The notes under the pieces: generated by a model
What the model saw: only the letters and a program-made list of their open reading frames with translations
Told to the model about the DNA's origin: nothing
The model's database searches: none
Translations under genes and position numbers: made by a program
Shown: in pieces, positions 18,195 to 26,029 of the stretch
How positions within the stretch are numbered: the stretch's first letter is position 1
Layout: each line of letters begins with the position of its first letter
Source: Bradyrhizobium icense
GTDB taxonomy: Bacteria > Pseudomonadota > Alphaproteobacteria > Rhizobiales > Xanthobacteraceae
Reading direction: 5' to 3'
Assembly (NCBI RefSeq): GCF_001693385.1
Contig: NZ_CP016428.1
Location: 4,774,001 to 4,838,000, forward strand
DNA: 64,000 nt

Positions 18195-18220
18195 GACCGG
18201 CGGCGTCCGCGCCGCCGGTC
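18195..18220 (+). terminator. Hairpin terminator after rpsR
   Basis: A perfect 11-base stem (GACCGGCGGCG, loop TCCG) starts 9 bases after rpsR. The trailing sequence GTTATTATTC is only moderately T-rich. Confidence 0.7.
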
Positions 18221-18254
18221 GTTATTATTCATAAGTCGTTATTATTCATAAGTC
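18221..18254. repeat. Exact 17-base tandem duplication
   Basis: GTTATTATTCATAAGTC occurs twice with no gap at 18221-18237 and 18238-18254, immediately after the rpsR terminator and at the left edge of the segment that separates rpsR from DUF2232. Confidence 0.9.
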
Positions 18255-18629
18255 GTATGGTCGCCGATCGTTGGGGCCGAAACGACCTGTGACGCTCGCT
18301 AGAGCCGCAAGTCTTTTCTCCCATTTCAATGCGTCCGATGCCGTCTGCCCGCATCGTGCACGGCTTTCCGGTGCGTCTTTGGTGCGTAACTGGTGCGCCC
18401 TCCCCTGATAATCTCGCTCGCCCTAACGACCTAACCGCCCGCGGCCCCCTGCACATGATGGGAGCACACGTCGTTGACAATCGCGGCGGGGAACACGTAC
18501 GCTGCCCGGCAGCATGACGGATGCTAAATTCCCGCATGCTACGGGTGTCGAAGTCATCGCCGACCACGTGCGGACACGAGCCCCAATAAGCGGCGCCAAC
18601 GAGCGCAAACGCAAGAGGGAGTGCAAACG
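18255..18629. other. Gap upstream of the TAXI-TRAP genes
   Basis: A 375-base region without a gene. It contains the weak promoter candidate at 18474 and short inverted repeats such as GCTGCCCGGCAGC near 18502. No remnant of an integrase or insertion sequence was recognised. Confidence 0.5.
18474..18503 (+). promoter_or_regulatory. Possible promoter of the TRAP cassette
   Basis: A perfect -35 TTGACA at 18474-18479 and a weak -10 TACGCT at 18498-18503, 18 bases apart, stand about 125 bases before the TAXI receptor gene. Confidence 0.35.
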
Positions 18630-19619
18630 ATGTCCGTCCACATCCGTGGTCTACGGCGTGTCGTCCGCGTGGCCGTTATTTCGGCGCTGACCGTTGCGGC
18701 AGCAGGCGCCGCCCATGCCCAACAGAAAACCGATGTCATCTTCAGCGCCGGTCCAACCGGCGGTAGCTGGACGCCGATGGCCGCAGCCGCGTCGCAGGTC
18801 GTGAACAAGCGATATCCCGAGCTCAATGTGCAGGTCGAACCGGGCGCAGCCCTCGTCAACATGGAGAAGATCCGCAACGACAAGGCCGATATCGGCTGGT
18901 CGATGACGACCGTGATGTCCGATGCGCAGAAGGGCGAGGGCCAGTTCGCCGGCAAGCAGACCGACAAGGGTCTCTTCGTGGCCAACTTCTACCCCAACGT
19001 CTGGCAACTTGTGGTGCCTGCGAACAGCGAGATCAAGAGTGTCAAGGATCTGAAGGGGCAGCCGGTGGCGCTGCCGTCGCGCGGCAACACCAGCCTGGCT
19101 GCGGGCTGGGAGTATCTGCTCAAGGTCAACGGCATGACGCTGAACGACCTGGGCGCGAAGAGCTACGGGCCGGTGTCCTCCAACGCTGAGGCTGTGAAGA
19201 ACAGGCAGGCGATGGCGGTCGGATGGTTCACGGTGGTGCCGGCGTCCTTCATCATGGACATGGGTTCGGCGATGCCGGTGCGGGTGCTGGGGGTCACCAA
19301 GGAGGAGATCGCCGCGCTGCAGAAGCTCAATCCGGGCTTTGTGCCCTACACGCTCAAGGCCGGAATCTACAAGGACCAGGGCGTGACCGAGGCCGTTCAG
19401 ACCTTCCAATCGCCCACCGTGCTGATTGCGTCCTCCAAGACGTCTGCCGACGTGATCTACAAGATCACCAAGGCCATTGTCGAAGAGCGGGAGGAGTTCG
19501 GCAACGTCACCAGCGTCATGAAGGGCGTGACGGCGGCGGAGATGGCGGAGAATTTCGGCATGCCGATGCATCCCGGTGCCGAGAAATACTTCCGCGAAGC
19601 AGGACTGCTGAAGAAGTAA
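18630..19619 (+). CDS. TAXI family TRAP transporter solute-binding protein
   Basis: A 329-residue periplasmic receptor with a signal peptide cleaved near AAHAQ (residue 30) and the family signature FSAGPTGGSWTPMA at 39-52. TAXI receptors bind small organic acids and deliver them to a fused TRAP permease, which uses an ion gradient for uptake. The substrate is not evident. The ATG at 18630 has GAGGGAG 9 bases upstream; a GTG at 18621 is an alternative. The permease starts 10 bases downstream. Confidence 0.93.
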   Translation: MSVHIRGLRRVVRVAVISALTVAAAGAAHAQQKTDVIFSAGPTGGSWTPMAAAASQVVNKRYPELNVQVEPGAALVNMEKIRNDKADIGWSMTTVMSDAQKGEGQFAGKQTDKGLFVANFYPNVWQLVVPANSEIKSVKDLKGQPVALPSRGNTSLAAGWEYLLKVNGMTLNDLGAKSYGPVSSNAEAVKNRQAMAVGWFTVVPASFIMDMGSAMPVRVLGVTKEEIAALQKLNPGFVPYTLKAGIYKDQGVTEAVQTFQSPTVLIASSKTSADVIYKITKAIVEEREEFGNVTSVMKGVTAAEMAENFGMPMHPGAEKYFREAGLLKK

Positions 19620-19629
19620 GGAGCGCCCC

Positions 19630-21516
19630 GTGCGCAAGCTCGCAGGCTATGCGGGGCTCGTCGTCGGCGCGGTAGCGGTCGCGATGTCCGTCTACCACGT
19701 CTATGCGCGCCTGACGGTATACGCTCCCGATCAGCAGGCCTTGCTTTATATCACGCTCGCCTTCAGCCTGGTGCTGTCGTTCCTGCTGTGGCCTCGCAGC
19801 AGGGACGCAGCATCCGATCGCGTGCCGTGGGAAGATCTCGCCCTGGCGGGTCTTTCGCTGGCGTGCATCGGCTACATGTTCGTGAACTACGACTACGTCG
19901 TGAACCGTTTCCCCACTGCGGACGCGCTGACCCGAATGGACATGGCGGTGGGGATCACCGCTACTCTCCTGGTGCTGGAGGCGACGCGACGCACGATCGG
20001 CGCGGCACTGCCGATCGTGGCGATCGTCTTCTTGTTCTACGGGTTCGCCGGCCCCTGGCTGTACGGCTGGCTTTACCACAAGGGCCTGACTCTCGAGATC
20101 GCGGTCGACCAGACCTTCTTCACCACCGAGGGCATTTTCGGCGTGCCGATGACGGTGGCCGCGACCTACGTCATTCTCTTCATCATCTTCGGTACGTTCC
20201 TGGAGCGATCCGGGGCGGGCCAGTTCTTCATGAACTTCGCCAACGCGATTGCCGGCGGCGCACGCGGCGGCCCCGGCAAGGTGGCGGTCGTCTCCTCCAG
20301 CCTGTTCGGCACTATCTCCGGTTCCGCGGTCGCCAACGTCATGGTCGACGGCTGGCTGACCATTCCAATGATGAAGAAGACCGGCTTCAAGCCGGAGGCG
20401 GCGGCGGCCATCGAGGCGGTGGCATCCACCGGCGGGCAGATCATGCCGCCCATCATGGGAGCGGCGGCCTTCGTGATGGCCGAGTTCCAGGGCGTCAGCT
20501 ACACGCAAGTGATGATCGCGGCGGCGATCCCCGCGTTCTTCTACTACGGGGCTCTGTTCGCCGCGATCCACTTCAACGCCGTGCGTTCGGGCCTCAAGGG
20601 CCTGCCGCGTGAGGAACTGCCGATCCTCGGCTACATCATGATGCGCCAGGGCCACCTGTTCCTGCCAGTCATCGTGCTGCTGGCGCTGCTGCTCTACGGC
20701 TTCACGCCGACCTATGGCGCGATCATCGCTACCGTTGCGCTGGTCGGCATCTCGTGGCTGCGGCCTTCGACCGGGCTCGGTTGGCGCGCGTGCCTTGAGG
20801 GCTTGCGCGACGGGGCGGTGCAAACCGTGCCGGTGGCGATGGCCTGTGCGTCCGCCGGCATCGTGATCGGCATCGTGCTGCAAACCGGGCTGGCGCTGCG
20901 GTTCACGGCCTTTCTCATCGACTTCACCTATGGCTCATTGCTGCCTGCGCTGCTCATCACGATGGTCGCCGGCGTCATTCTCGGCATGGGCATGCCGACC
21001 ACTCCCGCCTACATCATGCAGGCGGCGCTGCTCGTGCCCGCGATCATGAAGCTCGGTGTGGAGCCCATGGCGGCGCACATGTTCGCGTTCTACTTCTCCT
21101 GCCTATCAGCGGTGACGCCGCCCGTGGCGCTGGCCGTGTATGCTGCGGCGTCAATCGGCGGGGCCGGCCTGTGGGCCTCCGGCGTGCAGGCGATGAAGTT
21201 TGCAGCCGCTGGCTTCATCGTGCCGTTCTTCTTCATCTACAACCCTGCACTGCTGTTCGAGGGCTCATGGTCCGAAATCCTTCGTGCGGTGCTGACCGGC
21301 ACGATTGGCGTGATTGCACTCGCAGCCAGTCTGGAGGGCTACTTCCTGCGCGTCGCCAACTGGTTCGAGCGGGGGCTTTTCTTTGCGGCTGCAATGCTGC
21401 TGATCGACCCCAATGCCATCACCGACGTCATCGGCTTGGGCCTGCTTGCCGTCGGCCTGTTGGTGCAGAAGATATGGACGATACGACCAACGATAGCGCC
21501 GGAAACCAGCACGTGA
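19630..21516 (+). CDS. TRAP transporter fused permease (4TM + 12TM)
   Basis: A 628-residue inner-membrane protein combining the small and large TRAP membrane subunits, as is typical for TAXI systems. It contains about 16 membrane segments and a DctM-like core (FGTISGSAVANVMVDGW, STGGQIMPPIMGAAAF, GMGMPTTPAYIM). It starts with GTG, with AAGGAG overlapping the stop of the receptor gene. Its last codons overlap a very short ORF by 4 bases (GTGA). Confidence 0.93.
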   Translation: MRKLAGYAGLVVGAVAVAMSVYHVYARLTVYAPDQQALLYITLAFSLVLSFLLWPRSRDAASDRVPWEDLALAGLSLACIGYMFVNYDYVVNRFPTADALTRMDMAVGITATLLVLEATRRTIGAALPIVAIVFLFYGFAGPWLYGWLYHKGLTLEIAVDQTFFTTEGIFGVPMTVAATYVILFIIFGTFLERSGAGQFFMNFANAIAGGARGGPGKVAVVSSSLFGTISGSAVANVMVDGWLTIPMMKKTGFKPEAAAAIEAVASTGGQIMPPIMGAAAFVMAEFQGVSYTQVMIAAAIPAFFYYGALFAAIHFNAVRSGLKGLPREELPILGYIMMRQGHLFLPVIVLLALLLYGFTPTYGAIIATVALVGISWLRPSTGLGWRACLEGLRDGAVQTVPVAMACASAGIVIGIVLQTGLALRFTAFLIDFTYGSLLPALLITMVAGVILGMGMPTTPAYIMQAALLVPAIMKLGVEPMAAHMFAFYFSCLSAVTPPVALAVYAAASIGGAGLWASGVQAMKFAAAGFIVPFFFIYNPALLFEGSWSEILRAVLTGTIGVIALAASLEGYFLRVANWFERGLFFAAAMLLIDPNAITDVIGLGLLAVGLLVQKIWTIRPTIAPETST

Positions 21517-21605
21517 CCCGCACACAGTTCGCCGCACTGACGCTGATCGCAGCCGCCCTCCTCGTTGGCACCGTGGCTTTCGGTGTTCTGCGTATCTATG
21601 CCTAG
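21513..21605 (+). CDS. 30-residue membrane peptide coupled to the TRAP permease
   Basis: A GTG start overlaps the TRAP permease stop codon as GTGA, and the frame encodes MTRTQFAALTLIAAALLVGT plus VAFGVLRIYA: a short positive N-terminus and one membrane helix. The overlap geometry is that of translational coupling, and a strong hairpin follows the stop at once. I infer an accessory subunit or a small regulator of the transporter. It is too short for homology to be judged by eye and could be chance. Confidence 0.5.
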   Translation: MTRTQFAALTLIAAALLVGTVAFGVLRIYA

Positions 21606-21641
21606 GCCAGAAGGGGGCGTCACATCACGCACCCTCTGGCC
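21605..21641 (+). terminator. Hairpin at the end of the TRAP cassette
   Basis: GGCCAGAAGGG pairs with CCCTCTGGCC (one bulged A), and inside it GCGT pairs with ACGC. The stem begins on the last base of the stop codon of the 30-residue ORF. No T-run follows, so it may be an RNA-stabilising or Rho-dependent end. Confidence 0.5.
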
Positions 21642-21861
21642 TGGAGCGCCGGGAACTTGTGCTGGCAGCTTCGGCCAAACACCCTTGATCGGGCGAGGCT
21701 CCTGATCTAAAAGGCCGCAGTCATCACGGCCCCCGGCGGGGCCGTAAATGTTTGAGGGTCGGCACCATGGTACCGAAGAGCCCCTCGGATCTCTAACTAG
21801 TTGGTAAGGCGGCATAATCTGCTGACCTCTATCTAACCGCTCGAAAGGGGCGGGACAGCTT

Positions 21862-22833
21862 ATGATCGCGATTATCCCCATTGGTCTTGCGGCCGGCTGC
21901 GCGTCGGCATTGATGTTCGCCTCGATCATCTCGGGCGCGCTGATCTCGCTCCTGCTGTTCTACCTGGCGCCGCTGCCGCTGATGGTGGCAGCCCTGGGTT
22001 GGGGGCCGCTCGCCGCGACGATCGGCGGTATCCTGGCAGCAGCCGGCCTCGGGGCGATCTTTGGCATGCCCTACGGCATCGCCTTCGCCATCACCGTTGC
22101 GCTGCCGGCATGGTGGCTCGGCCATCTCGCGCTATTGGGACGACCGCTGCCCGATGCAGCTCCCGGCGATGGCACGGCGCCGACGGCGCCTCAACTCGAA
22201 TGGTATCCCGTCGGTCGTATCCTGCTCTGGATCGCGGGCTTTGCCGCACTGACGACGATCGCGGCCATGCTTACGCTTGGCACCGACGCCGAGGCCATCA
22301 CAGGCGCGCTGCGCCGTGGCCTGCTGCGAATTTTGGGCACACGTAATGCGACATCGTCGGGCGATGTCGAGCGCTGGGTCACCACCTTTGCCGTCATCGC
22401 CCCATCAGCCGCAACCATCATCGCGATGATGACGCTGACGCTCAATCTCTGGCTCGCTGGCAAGATCACGGCGACTTCGGGTCGGCTGCATCGGCCCTGG
22501 CCTGACTTGAAGAGCGCCGAACTGCCGCCGATGACGCTGGTGGCGCTGTCGGTCGCGCTGGCCTTCTGCTTCGTCGGCGGGCTCGTCGCCATGTTCGCGC
22601 AGATTGCGACCACGGCGCTGATGATGGCCTACGGACTCACCGGCTTTGCCGTGCTGCACACGCTGACGCTGGCGCTGAAGAGCCGCGTGTTCTGGCTCTG
22701 CTGCACCTACGCTGTCGTGGTCACCTTCGGCTGGCCGGTGCTGGCAATGATCGCGCTGGGCCTGGCGGACGCCGTTTTCGGCCTGCGCCGACGCTATCTA
22801 CGCGGCAAGCCGCCGCCTTTGCCTGCAGCCTGA
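21862..22833 (+). CDS. DUF2232 membrane protein
   Basis: A 323-residue membrane protein with about eight hydrophobic segments, starting MIAIIPIGLAAGCASALMFA. It belongs to the DUF2232 family that in alphaproteobacteria lies between rpsR and rplI; its job is unknown. A GAAAGGGGCGGGA sequence precedes the ATG. Its usual neighbour rpsR is displaced upstream by the TRAP cassette, while rplI follows 51 bases downstream. Confidence 0.9.
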   Translation: MIAIIPIGLAAGCASALMFASIISGALISLLLFYLAPLPLMVAALGWGPLAATIGGILAAAGLGAIFGMPYGIAFAITVALPAWWLGHLALLGRPLPDAAPGDGTAPTAPQLEWYPVGRILLWIAGFAALTTIAAMLTLGTDAEAITGALRRGLLRILGTRNATSSGDVERWVTTFAVIAPSAATIIAMMTLTLNLWLAGKITATSGRLHRPWPDLKSAELPPMTLVALSVALAFCFVGGLVAMFAQIATTALMMAYGLTGFAVLHTLTLALKSRVFWLCCTYAVVVTFGWPVLAMIALGLADAVFGLRRRYLRGKPPPLPAA

Positions 22834-22884
22834 AATCTCAACCAAGCACTCAACCGGATATCGAACACTCAAAGGAGAACGAAA

Positions 22885-23478
22885 ATGGAAGTCATCTTGC
22901 TGGAACGCGTCGTCAAGCTCGGTCAGATGGGCGAAGTCGTCCGCGTCAAAGACGGGTTTGCCCGTAATTTTCTGCTCAAGCGCGGCAAGGCGCTGCGCGC
23001 GACCGCCGACAATCGCGCCAAGTACGACGGCATGAAGGCCGAACTCGAGGCCAATAACCTCAAGGCCAAGGGCGAAGCCAGCAAGGTCGCCGAGAAAATC
23101 AGCGGTCGCAACGTGATCGTGCTGCGCCAGGCCTCGGAATCCGGCCAGTTGTTCGGATCGGTCAGCATTCGCGACATCATCGCCTCCTTCGAGGCCGACG
23201 GCGTCACCATCAACCGCAGCCAGGTTCTGCTCGACGCCCCGATCAAGACCATCGGCAAGCACGAGGTCCTGATTGCGGTGCATCCGGAAGTCGAGGCCAC
23301 CGTCAGCGTCACTGTGGCGCGGAGCGCCGATGAAGCCGAGCGCATCAACCGCGGCGAGGACATCTCGACCCGTCAGGAAGACCAGGACGCCGCCGCTGAG
23401 GCGCTCGCCGCCGCTGGCGAGTTCTTCGATCCGGAAGCCCAGCACGACGAAGCCGCGCCGGCTGCGACCGAGAAGTAA
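22885..23478 (+). CDS. rplI: 50S ribosomal protein L9
   Basis: A 197-residue L9 protein with the N-terminal rRNA-binding domain ([19 protein letters not shown] ... DGFARNFLL), the connecting helix, and the C-terminal domain ([19 protein letters not shown]). An acidic tail of about 40 residues, ending in ATEK, is typical of rhizobial L9. AAAGGAG lies 8 bases upstream. It stands at the base of the L1 stalk and helps frame maintenance. Confidence 0.98.
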   Translation: MEVILLERVVKLGQMGEVVRVKDGFARNFLLKRGKALRATADNRAKYDGMKAELEANNLKAKGEASKVAEKISGRNVIVLRQASESGQLFGSVSIRDIIASFEADGVTINRSQVLLDAPIKTIGKHEVLIAVHPEVEATVSVTVARSADEAERINRGEDISTRQEDQDAAAEALAAAGEFFDPEAQHDEAAPAATEK

Positions 23479-23510
23479 CGCGCGTATCGCTCTGACCCCG
23501 TGACGACTTC

Positions 23511-23534
23511 AGCCCGGCCCAATCAGGCCGGGCT
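23511..23534. terminator. Shared convergent terminator of rplI and the thioesterase gene
   Basis: AGCCCGGCC and GGCCGGGCT form a 9-base stem with a 6-base loop. The stop codon of the minus-strand thioesterase gene (23523-23525) lies inside the hairpin, so it serves mainly rplI. Confidence 0.7.
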
Positions 23535-23987
23535 TGAGATTCTGGCGGCCGCCTTCTCGTCGAGCATTGCGATCGAGGCCAGCGCAGTTGCGGTATGTTT
23601 CTCGACACCATCGGTTACGCAAAACACGTCGGCCGCAACCACGGCGACCTGACGTCCGGACTTGATAACGCGCGCCCGGCAGATCAACCGATCGCCGACG
23701 GCCGGCGACAGCAGATTCAATTTATATTCCGCCGTCAGCGCCGGTTGCCCGCGCGATGTCGCGGCCGCGATCGTGGTGGCGTTGTCGACCAGGAAGGCCG
23801 TAACGCCACCGTGGAACAGGCCATGTTGCTGCAGCAGTTCGGGCCGGCGGTCGACCGCAAGCGTGCAGGTGCCACGCGTCAGCTCAGATAGTTCCGCCCC
23901 GATGTGGGTCATAAAACCCTGGCGGCCGACATTATCGCGGATGCGGGTCGCGATCGGCGCGAAGTCGGCATGGTCATTCGCACTCAT
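23523..23987 (-). CDS. PaaI-type hotdog thioesterase
   Basis: A 154-residue hotdog-fold thioesterase that hydrolyses acyl- or aryl-CoA esters. The active-site motif QQHGLFHGGVTAFLVDNA (53-70) matches the PaaI family, with Asp68 as the likely catalytic residue. It overlaps the upstream TetR gene by 4 bases (ATGA), so it is probably expressed when that repressor releases. The natural substrate is unknown; an aromatic or medium-chain acyl-CoA is most likely. Confidence 0.9.
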   Translation of the reverse strand: MSANDHADFAPIATRIRDNVGRQGFMTHIGAELSELTRGTCTLAVDRRPELLQQHGLFHGGVTAFLVDNATTIAAATSRGQPALTAEYKLNLLSPAVGDRLICRARVIKSGRQVAVVAADVFCVTDGVEKHTATALASIAMLDEKAAARISSPA

Positions 23988-24589
23988 ACTGTTTCTCCGG
24001 GCTTGCGGATCATATCGGGCGCGACTACCGCGCGGATGGCGCAGGCGATCAGGGTCCCTGCCTCCTCTCTCGGATCAGTCCGGTCGCGGCCCGACAACCA
24101 CGCGCGGCAAAATATCTGCGCCGGTCCGATGATCTGGCTGAAGAACACCGACGACGTCATCGGCAGCAATTCGCCGCGCCCAACCAGCGGCGCGCGCCAT
24201 CGCTCGACGGCTTCGGCAAGGCGCGAGTTTTGCGCGCGCTGCGCGCCGCGGATCTCCTCCGTCCATTCACTGCGGGAAATTTCGAAGAGGTAGCGGGCCT
24301 CGCGCCGGGAGTTGACGACCCAGTCGAGATGGGCGCGGATCAGCCGCGCCACGCCTTCCCGAGCCCCGCAGGATTCATCGACCGCCGCCACGATGGCTGC
24401 GTGATAACGGGCGAGGATTTCCAGGAACAACGTGCCGGCCAGCTCCTTTTTCGATCCGAAGAAATGGAAGAAGCTGCCGTTGGATGCCCGCGCGCGAGTT
24501 CGGATGGCCGCAACGGTTGCACCCTCGAAACCGTCGCGGTCGAACACCGCCAACCCCGCCGCCAGCAGATCCTCGCGTGCCGTAGCCAT
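23984..24589 (-). CDS. TetR family regulator of the thioesterase operon
   Basis: A 201-residue TetR protein starting MATAREDLLAAGLAVFDRDG, with the helix-turn-helix GATVAAIRTRARASNGSFFH at about 24-43. It is followed by a ligand-binding domain of usual size. It is the first gene of a two-gene unit with the thioesterase and likely autoregulates through the inverted repeat 34 bases before its start. The ligand could be an acyl-CoA, judging from its partner. Confidence 0.92.
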   Translation of the reverse strand: MATAREDLLAAGLAVFDRDGFEGATVAAIRTRARASNGSFFHFFGSKKELAGTLFLEILARYHAAIVAAVDESCGAREGVARLIRAHLDWVVNSRREARYLFEISRSEWTEEIRGAQRAQNSRLAEAVERWRAPLVGRGELLPMTSSVFFSQIIGPAQIFCRAWLSGRDRTDPREEAGTLIACAIRAVVAPDMIRKPGETV

Positions 24590-24620
24590 CCGCGCGCCCT
24601 CTTCGGTCCAGTAGATCGTT

Positions 24621-24650
24621 ACTCTAGAGCAACACTCTAGAAGCGGTCAA
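24621..24650 (-). promoter_or_regulatory. Promoter with TetR operator
   Basis: On the minus strand TTGACC (24650-24645) and TAGAGT (24626-24621) are 18 bases apart. The perfect inverted repeat TCTAGAG-N5-CTCTAGA at 24623-24641 covers the spacer and the -10. This is a fitting operator for the TetR gene starting at 24589. Confidence 0.7.
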
Positions 24651-24685
24651 GCGGCGCCACGCCAGGGAACCGGAAATCTGAAATC

Positions 24686-25777
24686 CTACCGCGAGATGGG
24701 TGGTACAGGGGGCCCGGCGGGCACCGCCGGCGGTGCTGCGGGCGCGGGCACCGGCAGAGGCGCCGCGGGTGCCGTCGCCGTCACCGGAGGCGCCGCAGGT
24801 GCCGTCGCCTGGGGGCTGTCGGCCGGCTCAGGGGCAATCGCAGCGGGAGCTGACGGCGCAGGCGTGACCGGCGGCACCGGATCGGGGCGGAGCGGAGTCG
24901 GCTCGCTGCCGGCGCTCTCCTTGGAATCATTGATCTTGGCGCTCTCGGACCTGCCCTCGCCGGCCGGCTTTTCCGGCCCCCCGGCCGGCTTCGCGGCCTC
25001 CGTGGCCGGCTTGTCGCCCTCATCCTTGGCGGAGTCGGTCCTGCCGGTATCGGGCTTGGCAGGATCGGACTCGCCAGACTCGGTCTTGGTGGGATCGGGC
25101 TTGGCAGGTTCGGATTTGGCGGCATCCCGAGATGCATCTTCCTTAGCGGCGTCGCCGCGGGCGGCCTGCTCGGCTTTCGGCGCTTCTTCGGCCGCTGGCT
25201 TGCCGCGCCTGCCCTGCTTCTGCCTGACGCCCGATTTGCTGTCGGTGGCGGCCTGCGCCGGGGCCTGCCCATCTGCAGGCTTGGAGGCCTCTGGCGCCGC
25301 TTGCGGCCGTGCGAGTCGCTTCGCGTCGCGGCCCGGACGCGCACCCTCGCCTTGCGGCGGTGCTCTGTCGGCATCCGGCCGGGAAGCATCCTGGGCCGGT
25401 GCGGCGGAAGGCTGCCGGCGACCGAATCGGTCGGGCTGATCCGACCGTCCGTCCTGCTTGGCGCCCTTCTGCCTGGACTGATCCTTAGCCTGATACCGGG
25501 GATCGGCAGCTCCATTGGATATCAGGTAAGAGGAAAGCACCGAGGCCATGTCGGTACCGGTCGTATAGTGCTGACGCAGAAAGCCCGGCAACGAGGAAGC
25601 CGAGACGTTCTTCAACAGGCCGCGCGGGCTCTTGTGGCAGGCGCTGCAAGTCCCGGAGAATAGCTGGGAGGGGCTCTTGCCGGCGTCGAGATTTTGCGCC
25701 CGCGCCACGCCTGCGAAGCAGCCGATCAGGAGCATCACCGTCGCTAAACTGAGCGCTCGGCTCAACATTCCCTGCAT
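24686..25777 (-). CDS. Secreted CXXCH (cytochrome c-like) protein with long low-complexity tail
   Basis: A 363-residue protein with a signal peptide (cleavage near ARAQN, residue 27), one heme c attachment motif CSACH (44-48) in a small domain of about 70 residues with Met77 as a possible second ligand, and a tail of some 260 residues dominated by Pro, Ala, Lys, Glu, Asp and Ser. The tail contains degenerate units such as SEPAKPDPTK and ESDPAKPD. It is probably periplasmic or surface-exposed; an electron-transfer role is inferred only from the heme motif. Starts at 25768 or 25834 are also possible. Confidence 0.7.
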   Translation of the reverse strand: MQGMLSRALSLATVMLLIGCFAGVARAQNLDAGKSPSQLFSGTCSACHKSPRGLLKNVSASSLPGFLRQHYTTGTDMASVLSSYLISNGAADPRYQAKDQSRQKGAKQDGRSDQPDRFGRRQPSAAPAQDASRPDADRAPPQGEGARPGRDAKRLARPQAAPEASKPADGQAPAQAATDSKSGVRQKQGRRGKPAAEEAPKAEQAARGDAAKEDASRDAAKSEPAKPDPTKTESGESDPAKPDTGRTDSAKDEGDKPATEAAKPAGGPEKPAGEGRSESAKINDSKESAGSEPTPLRPDPVPPVTPAPSAPAAIAPEPADSPQATAPAAPPVTATAPAAPLPVPAPAAPPAVPAGPPVPPISR

Positions 25778-26029
25778 TCTCCAGATGTGGAATCGCCGGC
25801 TGCGTCGCACAACGCCAGGCCAGCGGCGGGTCACCTTTTAGCCGATTATGACGCGAATGGAAGCGGGCTTATTGCGCATCTGCGTGATCGCCGCATTTGA
25901 GATTATCCGCTTGCGCTCCAATGGACTAGCGCTGCGGCATCATCGTACTTATGATGTTCCTGGTGCACATGGAACCGTCCTTTCCGAGGTGCATTGGTGT
26001 AACGGGCGGGTCGTTCCATTGGTGCTTCG

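Noticed and set aside
19516..20883. Minus-strand frame opposite the TRAP genes
   Set aside because: Gln/Asp/His/Arg-rich mirror of the permease, no motif.
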